This document shows positions 1-6,813 of a DNA stretch of 14,037 nt, piece after piece. This DNA comes from Acanthaster planci (lineage: Eukaryota > Echinodermata > Asteroidea > Valvatida > Acanthasteridae): NCBI RefSeq assembly GCF_001949145.1, contig NW_019091472.1, positions 909,376 through 923,412 on the forward strand. Reading direction: 5' to 3'. How positions within the stretch are numbered: the stretch's first letter is position 1; every line of letters starts with the position of its first letter. The translations under genes were made by a program, and so were the position numbers. Below the pieces are notes generated by a model. That model saw only the letters and a list, made by a program, of their open reading frames with translations, made no database searches and had not been told where the DNA came from.

Positions 1-172
1 CATCGCTGGTAATTGTTAGTCTGGTTCCGAGTATGTAGACTACATACACTAGTGGGCACATAGTCCTGTTCCCAGGCTCCATGAAAATTACACTGTCAAT
101 ATTGCGTAGACGAGTATGTAGACTACACACATACATGCTCCGTTTTTCTCGTCCCAAATGTGGCTGCAATTG
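1..172. repeat. Dispersed direct repeat, copy A (window edge)
   Basis: This stretch is nearly identical to 11918-12089, in the same orientation and with the same length. Only a handful of substitutions separate the two. Copy A begins at the first base of the window, so its true left end is unknown; the similarity stops at about 172. Inside it a 16-nt string, CGAGTATGTAGACTAC, occurs twice (28-43 and 111-126), and the first occurrence is part of a perfect 17-nt palindrome (31-47, 8-bp arms, one-base centre). I see no coding potential. It could be a MITE or SINE copy, a terminal repeat of a larger element, or the edge of a segmental duplication. The family is not recognised. Confidence 0.85.
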
Positions 173-223
173 GCCGTGGAGGTTGTCAAGCTCCCAGGAA
201 AGGGGAGACAGAGGGGAAGTTGA

Positions 224-308
224 AAAATATGGCAGGTTCCTCAAAATATGGCAGGTTCCTCAAAATATGGCAGGTTCCTCAAAATATGGCAGGTTCCTCA
301 AAATATGG
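224..308. repeat. 19-bp minisatellite, about 4.5 copies
   Basis: Four perfect head-to-tail copies of AAAATATGGCAGGTTCCTC (224-242, 243-261, 262-280, 281-299) are followed by a partial unit that ends in AAAATATGG at 308. An open frame on the plus strand runs through it only because 19-bp units keep shifting frame without meeting a stop. I do not regard that frame as a gene. Identity between units suggests recent expansion. Confidence 0.95.
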
Positions 309-1855
309 ACCATGAGATAATGTTCAACTTTGGGGGTTTATTTTTCCTGACGTGAACAGCAGTGAATTAATTTCTAATGTTTGATGTAAAGAGGGGAGTC
401 ATGGCTGATATCTGGAACAATGATGACCGTGTCAACCTTTCAACTTAATTGGAGTTAATTAATTAAAGTCTCGAACGTTAGCAATTTTGAGGGACAGGAA
501 GTCCCTGTTAAAATCCGAGCAAACAGAATTGACTGAGGAGTGATAATCACCCAGGTTATTTTACACAGATTTATATGTGGTGAAAGGGGATAATATTTAC
601 ACATATTAAAACTATAATCACGAAATTAAAAAGTACCTCTCATAATTAATCGGGTCCCGAAGTCGGCAGTCGCGAATGTCATTTAATTCTGTCATTAGTG
701 TCAAAAAAATCGACTGCAAAAAGAGCGAGTAAAATCCATATATCGATATACAACACAAGCTTTAAAAAAGAGTGCAAAAAAGCAGTGCCAAACCATCATA
801 CTTTTAAGACTGGACCGATCACATTTTCTTCAAGTATGTTCTCGAAAACCGCAGTCCAAAATACTGATCGTTGCAATTTTGCTGCTTTCATCAATCTCTC
901 GCGGTGACGTTAGAGAAACATTTTGCTGCATCGTTGCCTGTTTGACCTTTGACATCAACCCAGATAGTGCACCCTTTTTTTAATTCGATATTCGTGAACC
1001 CTTCCACGGAATGGTGACGCTCTGCAATTTTTCTTGTTTGAACAATTTTTCTCAAAAGAAAATCCATCATTCTGAAGAATGTTTGCAAAAAAATAACGTT
1101 CGAGACATAAAATTCGATTCATGATGAAAATCTTATGCTCAGAGTTGTTAATTTAAATTTTATTTTCAGCGGGGTTATCTCCAAAATAACCGGCAAAATG
1201 AAAATCGCGCATGGACTTTTCAAGCCCTACATGTGACAGCATTTTCGGCATTCTCGAACATGCAGTTTCTGTCAAAATTATCAAATGTGATCAAAATTCT
1301 GTCAAACGTAACGTTCGTAACAAACATATTGTACTCATTGTAAATTTTTGATGCAGCCAAACTTAAAGATAATTTTTGGTGGTCGAAATATGCAAGACCT
1401 GGCAAATATGTTGGTATAGTGAGAGTGATTATAAACGGTAAGAGAATGAAGGGAGCCAAACTTTTCTCATCATTTTCGTCAATTTTGTGCTCTTTTTTTC
1501 GTGGCTTATATTTTTAAAAAGTTATTTCTTAGGTGCTTTAAAATACATCAGTCGAAAAATATACTGAATTCTCCTTCTTGTTGAGAGGAGTTTTGAAATC
1601 AAGTCCTCTGGTGTAAACACTTTGACGTAAAACTTTAAATGAATTCAACTCCATTTGATTTGCACTGGTAGCCAACCAAATGTCCACCATAAGTACAAAT
1701 TATGCCTAATTATCCCCATATAATCATTTTTATAAATCTGAAGGTGCTGATTTGTATTTTACTTGATCAAAGTCACTCTTTTAGAAGTTTTGAAAAAGGA
1801 CAGCCGATGTTGCATTTTGGTCCATTTTATGAAGAACATGTACATGTAAGTCCAC
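309..1855. other. No recognisable gene; AT-rich noncoding sequence
   Basis: I see no domain, RNA gene or transposon end here. The only slightly protein-like stretch is on the minus strand at 891-1068, starting MMDFLLRKIVQTRKIAE and ending in TGA. It has a mixed, plausible amino-acid composition, and the piece CTIWVDVKGQTG is faintly reminiscent of a KH-like segment, but it is too short for a call and has no splice or promoter support. Everything else reads as AT-rich spacer with many stops in all frames. Confidence 0.5.
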
Positions 1856-2240
1856 TGTGGATTCCGGGGAGTGGCACAGGGATACGGGGATACAGAGGCA
1901 GGTGGATTGGGAAGCGGTCAACAGAGGGAGCTATTTTCTCTTAAAAGAAACTCTCCAAGGGTTTGAATGTGTCGTGACATGTAACAAATACTGAATGGGG
2001 AACGTGGAAAAATATTGAAATCAAATGTGGATCCCGCGGAGTGGATACGGGAATAAGAAGTCAAAATGGAGCGCACATGGAGTATGAGAGGGCTCTATGA
2101 TCTTTTAGAACGAAATGTCCATGGATGTAGGTGGGTGGGAACGGGGGTGAAAGGCAATGCCAAGGGAATGGGGAAAGTGGTATAAATGTCTAAGTCCAAC
2201 CCAAAGTCCCTGAAGTGGATACGTGGATACTGACATGGAG
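1856..2240. repeat. Degenerate GTGGATACGGG-type repeats
   Basis: Two 19-bp blocks, TGTGGATTCCGGGGAGTGG at 1856-1874 and TGTGGATCCCGCGGAGTGG at 2026-2044, match at 17 of 19 positions. Each is followed within a few bases by GATACGGG. A third, weaker relative with GTGGATACGTGGATAC lies at 2216-2231. The spacing is about 170-190 bp, so this may be a decayed tandem repeat. No family is recognised. Confidence 0.4.
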
Positions 2241-3217
2241 CTGGTTGGGGCAAGGGATGGTGTTCTTTTTTGTCGGGAAAAAAGGTCCAAGCATAAGAAG
2301 GCAGGTATGAAGCGCCGCCCACCGTGGCTAGAACACTGCATACAGGGTGTACATGTATTTGCCAGTCCCGACTGTATTATGCACATTCCTACAAGGGAAA
2401 CAATGTATAATACGAGTTCGGATGTTGCGAGATTTCAGTTAAGACAAGCATTTTTTTTTGCACTGGCCGAATGCAAATCTACTGTTATCTGTCTATTTAC
2501 CACAAGCTTTTTTGAAGGCAACTTGTCAATCAGCCAGTTCATTCAATATTGAAAGGTGCTTCTGTATTGCGTGTACAGTAGAAAAGCGCTGCGGTTTTCC
2601 CTCACCGAATCGAGCCGTTTGTGTCCGGTGCTGAAAGAGAGACAAACAATGGGTGTTTGCAGTCCCCGTACCCAATATAGAAATTCTGTGTGGCTGCTCT
2701 CGTACAGACTGAACACAAGTGAGTGCTGCCAAATGTGCTATGGTATTTAGGACAGTGGTGAATAAAAGAAATCTTTCATTTGATTCCCCTACCCTCCGAA
2801 AATTCCCCAAGACTAAGGTCCCCCCAGGAAACTGATAAAAAGTGTGTTCCATAACCAGACACCCAGCCCAAAAAAACTGCCCACCCTCTGTCTACAAATC
2901 ATTACCTGCTCCCCTCTGTAACATGAAAATATCACCCCTTCTGATTTTAACATTTCTATAAATTTTGAATTTAAGAAAATCATGACTTAACCATGATTTT
3001 CAGTACAAAAATGTTTAAGAAAATACATGTAACAACCACAAGTTTGGAAGAAAAAAGTGTATCCCTCGCTAATAATTTTTCACCAAACCCATACACCTTT
3101 CCCTAGTAAAATCCGATATTTGCCCTCTGCTGTCTACACCACCAATAGCTGGTTTCCTTCCATATTTATGTGCAACAAGCGCAGCTGCGGTGTTGGTTAC
3201 CAACTAAAATGTTAATG
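2241..3217. other. No recognisable gene
   Basis: Open frames of about 109 codons exist on both strands (plus 2223-2552, minus 2526-2852), but they overlap or abut, have no recognised motif, and have compositions typical of chance frames. The stretch 2780-2940 is strongly pyrimidine-rich on the plus strand, with several runs of C. I see no RNA gene. It ends immediately before the TA dinucleotide that flanks the Tigger terminus at 3220. Confidence 0.5.
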
Positions 3218-3219
3218 TA

Positions 3220-3305
3220 CAGTCGACTTCTGTTATTACGAGGGCCGGCGGACTTTCACAATTCTGTCGTTATAGCCGGAGTGTCATTAAAACCGGAGCA
3301 CAATT
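3220..3305. repeat. pogo/Tigger terminal inverted repeat (one end)
   Basis: The sequence starts CAGTCGACTTCTGTTATTAC, then shows two echoes of the same theme, CGTTATAGCCGGAGTG and CATTAAAACCGGAG. Such imperfect internal repetition of 'TTAT.rCCGGAG' is typical of pogo/Tigger ends, where it is thought to hold transposase binding sites. TA precedes base 3220. Only one end is present in the window, so the inverted partner cannot be checked. Confidence 0.7.
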
Positions 3306-4086
3306 TTTCACACTCATTTTGCACAAGTTTATAGCCACGTACATGTCTGTTGTAATCATGTACAGGTACACCGATACCACATGCCGAACACATGAAAAGA
3401 TGATGTTATGTGTCTCTTATTGGTGCTGAATGTTTGAGAAATTTTGATGAATAAAATGATATAAATAAAGTACATTTAAAAGTCAAATATTTGACAACCT
3501 GGATCAGAAGAAGCCGAGAGGAACAGCCAAGTGAGAAGAAACATTCAAGTCCATGCCGGTAAGTATGCAACACGTCCTGGGTGTACGTTTTGCTTTCCTC
3601 ATGAATTGGCTAAAACCAGTCAAAAGAGGGCGCCACTATTACCGGTATGTCCGGGGTTTTTGTTGAGATGTAGATGAGATAATTTTTCAGTGGAATTTTT
3701 CTTTTATACATGTAAAAAATAGCTTCGGATTATGTTGATGCTTTTTGTAGGGCACATTTTCCTGCACCTGTTTTAAGGGGGATGCATTTCACATTAGATT
3801 TGCATTTAATGAAATGGGACAAGAGAGTGTGCAATGTCATTGGTACTTCCACATTTGGGTGTCTCCTTGAACGTGGAATTTTACTTTTGATAAGCAGAGT
3901 GGATTGTAACGGAGCCTGTAAAGGGACTAAGGGAAATAAATGGTTGGATCTTTTTTCTTTTTGTCTTTTTTAGGGAAGGGATGGGGTCGTTATTTATTGA
4001 AGGCAGCTGTCAGCTTTAGCTTTATCTCTTTTTGGAAGTTGTGGAGGCTCTGAAAAGAGCCGTTTGTTTTAAGACGCTGATGACAA
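3306..4086 (-). other. 3' noncoding part of the Tigger-like element
   Basis: This stretch separates the transposase stop codon from the terminal repeat and has no recognisable coding on either strand. A minus-strand AATAAA lies at 3993-3998, about 90 bases after the stop. On the plus strand a strong donor-like sequence, CCGGTAAGTATG, occurs at about 3556-3567, preceded by a purine-rich stretch, but no open exon with a partner could be assigned. The length of about 780 bp is longer than needed for a 3' UTR and may include a later insertion. Confidence 0.5.
3993..3998 (-). promoter_or_regulatory. Poly(A) signal AATAAA of the Tigger transposase
   Basis: A canonical AATAAA on the minus strand lies about 90 bases downstream of the transposase stop codon at 4087-4089, in the right orientation and distance for the 3' end of that transcript. 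The hexamer is common by chance in AT-rich DNA, so the call rests on position. Confidence 0.45.
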
Positions 4087-4756
4087 TTACTTCTTGAAAA
4101 AGTCGGTGATCTTTCCCTGGATGGTCGCCCCATGCTGTTCCTCGGATAAGTAGTTCATGATGTTACATGTAGCTGCACTGTTAGAGATTCCGTCCGTCAT
4201 TTTGGCCGGAGTGCAAAGGAAGTGTTGCACCTGGGTCATCATGTTGATGCACTGTCAGACAGTCAGTTGCTGTGTCTGGGCCCCCGCTGCTTCCATTGCC
4301 TCGGCCTCCTCGTCATCATTTCCATCGTGACCGGCTCTCTCTGATGTTATCAATCTCATCCTCACTTGGCTCGTCTGTCACCTGAAGATCCAAGTAAGCT
4401 GATGCATAATCTTGAAATGTGATTTGCAGGTTGATGTGTTGGGCAAGACATTCCCAGATATTATCCGGGCGGCCATCTTGGTCTTGATCTTGGTCTCAAT
4501 CTTGAAGGAGGTGTGGTGCTTGTTCAATGAAGCCTGCTTTCCGGAAGCAGTTTGCAATAGGGTATTGCTTGACGACTCCCCACGCTATGTGTACCACGTT
4601 GATGGTCTCCGATACGTCGACGGGCTGAGGTTTTTCTCCGGTATCGTAGGCAGACAGAAGAGTCTCTAGCAGCTTGTGACGGTAATGAACCTTCATGTTC
4701 ATTATTACACCTTGGTGCATAGGTTGGAGTTGTGCCTCATTGGTGGGCACGCTAGA
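4087..4756 (-). pseudogene. pogo/Tigger DDE transposase, C-terminal pseudogene
   Basis: The visible part begins with PTNEAQLQPMHQGVI, the block just before the last catalytic acidic residue in pogo/Tigger/CENP-B-like DDE transposases. It goes on through HYRHKLLETLL, a W..V segment, NCFRKAGF, then WECLAQHINLQITFQDYA and an acidic stretch (DDEEAEAMEAA). In the family the QPMxQG block normally carries Asp at x; here it is His, so the copy would be inactive. The reading is broken by an in-frame TGA at 4496-4498, a frameshift at about 4315-4330 and another TGA at 4255-4257. The last residues are QGKITDFFKK, followed by TAA at 4087-4089. This matches a PCNA-interacting motif (Q-x-x-I-x-x-F-F), which is known at the C-terminus of pogo-type transposases. 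The helix-turn-helix domain and the first two catalytic residues are missing. Confidence 0.82.
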
Positions 4757-5287
4757 TCTTTTTGCAGCAATATGAATAATTCAGTGTTGGGCAATTAGTT
4801 GGACTCTTGAGATACGAGAATAGTCATGTGAACTGATTTGGGGCGTATTTTATCGGAAATGGGATGGAAATTTTTGTTTTGGCATTTGTGTAATCAATGT
4901 AAAGTATCATTGTTTTTTTTTTTTAATCGTGCACTACGCATGTAATGATGACAGGAATCTGGCAAACGGTGTCTGTATATCGTGTTGTAAGCGTGCGTGA
5001 TGCATTTGGAGGGGCGGGCGATATTAAAGCTTTGTGTTGCGTGACTGGAAATTTTGTGGACACACGCTCGTTTGAGTACAAGCAGTACAACCTCAAATTA
5101 AATTCATGAACACGGAAAACACAAACATAGACATGACATCAATTTTTGGGAATGAACCTGCAGAAAAATTTGTGATGGCAGTGTTTTTCGACTTGCAACT
5201 GTAGAGCTGCATTCCATGTAGTGGAAAGTACAACCCTTTTTTGGCAGAACGTGTACATTGACAGGTTGCCGCATTTCCATCATGCCT
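4757..5287. other. Unassigned spacer between two transposase relics
   Basis: No domain is recognised on either strand. The minus-strand frame 5104-5337 (includes QPVNVHVLPKK) could be a shifted tail of the transposase relic above it, but I see no diagnostic residues. A run of T (about 4912-4924) and AT-rich sequence occupy the left part. The breakpoint of the truncated Tigger copy should lie near 4757. Confidence 0.4.
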
Positions 5288-6060
5288 TCATTGGCAACGG
5301 TTCGGCCAGGCGGGAACCAGTTTGGTGCACCGCGCACGTGTTTTCACCACCACGATTCGCAAACGCTTTATGAATGGGTCATTGATTGCCTTGGACACGC
5401 GCATTGTGTTTAGTTTTGAGTATACATGGCAGTATTTCTTACCACGAGCATAGTTGTCACTTGGGCCTTTCAGCAGTTTTCTCCTGCCTGTCTAGGTTGT
5501 TGTTATGGTCCAGTAGGAGTCGCACCAGTGGGTAATCAAATTCTTGTCTTTTGGGGCAGTACTTGAGCAATAAACGGTGAAACACTTCCATCTGGCCAGT
5601 ACGACAGCACCTCCTGTATGGCTGTATGTGAGCGCGATCCTGCTACAGTCATTTTTGTCTTTCTAGTCTCTTCAACAGTCAGGGGGTTGTGGTCGCATTT
5701 CTGGACCTTATTGCCATCCCAATAATGAACATTTACAACATGATGCAAGATTTGATGGATTTTTTCTGTCAAGATTTCTGGCTTTTCACTGCAATGTTGG
5801 CATGCGTACCATATCTGATTGGATATGGACCATATCCAATCAAAGAGTGCTTCATTTCCCTTTTTTTCTCTTTGGCATTAAGCTGTTTCCGCCACACGTC
5901 ATACTGGTGGGTTACTGCTTTGTAGTTCTCTCTCAACAGTTTTGCAATTCCTGAGTATCGGTCAGGGGCAAGTTGATTTATTTTGATGTGCTTTGACTGA
6001 AGACAGTCAAGAGCCCTAGAACAGCTAAACTTAAACTGAAAGTTTTGTTCAACTGATTCT
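5288..6060 (-). pseudogene. PTHR31751-type (Kolobok-like?) transposase pseudogene
   Basis: Four blocks in the right order match the large animal family that I know as PTHR31751 (si:ch211-108c17.2-related), thought to be DDE transposases and possibly of the Kolobok superfamily. The blocks are: IKINQLAPDRYSGIAKLLRE then THQYDVW (about 5892-5985, DR being part of the family's TDRH motif); WYACQHC and ILHHVVNVHYWDGN...KCDH (about 5690-5811); EVFHRLLLKYCPKRQEF then a DHNNN motif (5457-5588, E being the likely third catalytic residue); and YCHVYSKLNTMRVSKAI (5288-5461). Each block lies in a different frame from its neighbour, so at least three frameshifts are present: near 5815-5842, near 5588 and near 5460. 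Two stops (5457-5459, 5288-5290) end the last two blocks. The N-terminal half, with any THAP domain and the first Asp, is absent. Superfamily placement is from memory and less certain than the family match. Confidence 0.75.
5816..5842. repeat. Perfect 27-nt palindrome inside a transposase relic
   Basis: TGATTGGATATGG and CCATATCCAATCA are exact reverse complements, separated by one A (5829). The 13-bp arms lie exactly where the surrounding transposase pseudogene changes reading frame and appears to lack a few codons before WYACQHC. A DNA hairpin could explain a local deletion. It could also be the trace of a small insertion. Confidence 0.9.
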
Positions 6061-6067
6061 ATTCGGA

Positions 6068-6096
6068 TAGCAAAGGTCAACAGCAAAGGTCAACAG
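6068..6096. repeat. Short tandem duplication (14 bp, two copies)
   Basis: AGCAAAGGTCAACAGCAAAGGTCAACAG consists of two adjacent AGCAAAGGTCAAC-type units. It lies in the gap between the hAT fragment and the PTHR31751-type fragment and probably marks replication slippage or a breakpoint. Confidence 0.6.
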
Positions 6097-6162
6097 CATT
6101 TATCAGTTGTTATGAAACTTACAGTAGTATAGAAGTTGGATCACACTTGTATTGGTCACTGA

Positions 6163-6485
6163 TCACTCAGAGGTACAGCTGTCTGACAGGTTCCTTTTGT
6201 AGGGTTGCACACTTGGTTTCCTGGGTGAAGAGAAGAATTTCTCTACCACCTTTCTGGGGTCAAAGGTGGCAAGGGGACGTCCTTTAATGCTGATGCACAC
6301 GAGGTGATCCAGGTTTTTTTTTGCACGACTGTATCTCTAGTCGGTTTTAATTCTTCGTATGGAACTGAAGCCTCTCTCTACTACGGCATTGCTGGTAGGA
6401 ACACTAAGAGGATTTGGATCAGGTGAACCAGATTTGGATACTTGGAGCCATAGGGTATCAGATGTTCCAACATAGTTGAATGATG
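6163..6485 (-). pseudogene. hAT transposase C-terminal dimerisation fragment
   Basis: Minus-strand reading gives SNAVVERGFSSIRRIKTD, the hallmark of the hAT C-terminal dimerisation region, of the kind shared with ZNF862-like proteins. It is followed in the same frame by NLDHLVCISIKGRPLATF and then FDPRKVVEKFFSS before TGA at 6163-6165. An in-frame TAG (6337-6339) interrupts it directly after KTD, at a place where the family continues. Upstream, the frame includes LWLQVSK and is open to 6525. A TAG acceptor-like site after a T-rich stretch (6486-6488) could be the start of an exon. The catalytic core and zinc finger are absent. Either this is the last exon of a hAT-derived gene with one stop, or simply a dead transposon end; the stop favours the latter. 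Confidence 0.8.
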
Positions 6486-6594
6486 CTACATCAACCAATA
6501 GGAATATAGAAATTGACTTAAGTATTCAAGAACAGAATTTTAAGGTGACTTATAGTGCACTTTTGCACATCTGAAATGAAGTTGTATGTGTACC

Positions 6595-6600
6595 ACTTAC
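6595..6600 (-). other. Splice donor GTAAGT after the HECT exon
   Basis: The six bases match the metazoan 5' splice-site consensus, and they lie exactly where HECT similarity stops in the second reading frame (phase 0). The coincidence of domain edge and donor makes it more credible than an isolated GTAAGT. Confidence 0.55.
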
Positions 6601-6812
6601 TAAACTATTGTCCAGTTGCAAGTGAAGGCCATCCGGCTGTCCAATGAAAATGTGCAGATCCCCAGCCTGACTTTCACAAGTTCCATGAAAGAGGTTTGGA
6701 GTGCTCCTGCATCCACACCATCCTCACCTTGGCAGGTGACGCTGATGGGATTTTGTGGTTTGAAAATGGCTCTCACTATTGTGTCCAGCATTACATGTAC
6801 TTGCAGAGCCCT
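6601..6812 (-). pseudogene. HECT E3 ubiquitin-ligase domain exon, frameshifted
   Basis: The minus strand encodes DTIVRAIFKPQNPISVT and GEDGVDAGALQTSFMELV, which is the N-lobe start of a HECT domain (pattern V.F.GE.GVD.GGL..EFF..L), of the divergent G2E3-like type common in invertebrate genomes. In the first frame the reading then decays. In the frame shifted by one it continues as HIFIGQPDGLHLQLDNSL, which again fits the family, so an indel lies at about 6660-6675. The second frame ends exactly at base 6601, followed by a perfect donor GTAAGT (6595-6600). The catalytic cysteine lies in the C-lobe and is not present. An acceptor-like AACAG precedes the exon near 6812. It may be an exon of a decayed host gene or of a HECT gene carried by a mobile element. 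Confidence 0.65.
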
Positions 6813-6813
6813 G

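Larger units (their letters stand above)
3220..4756 (-). mobile_element. pogo/Tigger-like DNA transposon, 3' half only
   Basis: The element is bounded on the left by a pogo-type terminus (CAGTCGACTTCTG) preceded by TA at 3218-3219, the usual target duplication of this superfamily. On its minus strand it carries the C-terminal part of a DDE transposase (stop at 4087-4089) and a poly(A) signal. The order C-terminus, AATAAA, terminal repeat is the one expected for the 3' end of such an element. The matching terminal repeat on the right was not found anywhere in the window, and similarity to the transposase stops near 4756, so the copy appears 5'-truncated. It is dead: stops, a frameshift and a lost catalytic residue are visible. 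Confidence 0.75.

Noticed and set aside
81-320. Plus-strand open frame of 79 codons
   Set aside because: Its second half is the translation of the 19-bp minisatellite and its first half lies in the dispersed repeat; there is no protein similarity.
2223-2852. Open frames of about 109 codons on both strands
   Set aside because: No recognised motif, no splice or promoter context, and they overlap on opposite strands; chance length in animal noncoding DNA.
6485-6600. Possible intron joining the HECT exon to the hAT exon
   Set aside because: A donor (6595-6600) and an acceptor-like TAG (6486-6488) would leave a short intron, but the phases do not match the frames of both domains, and such a fusion has no precedent that I know of.
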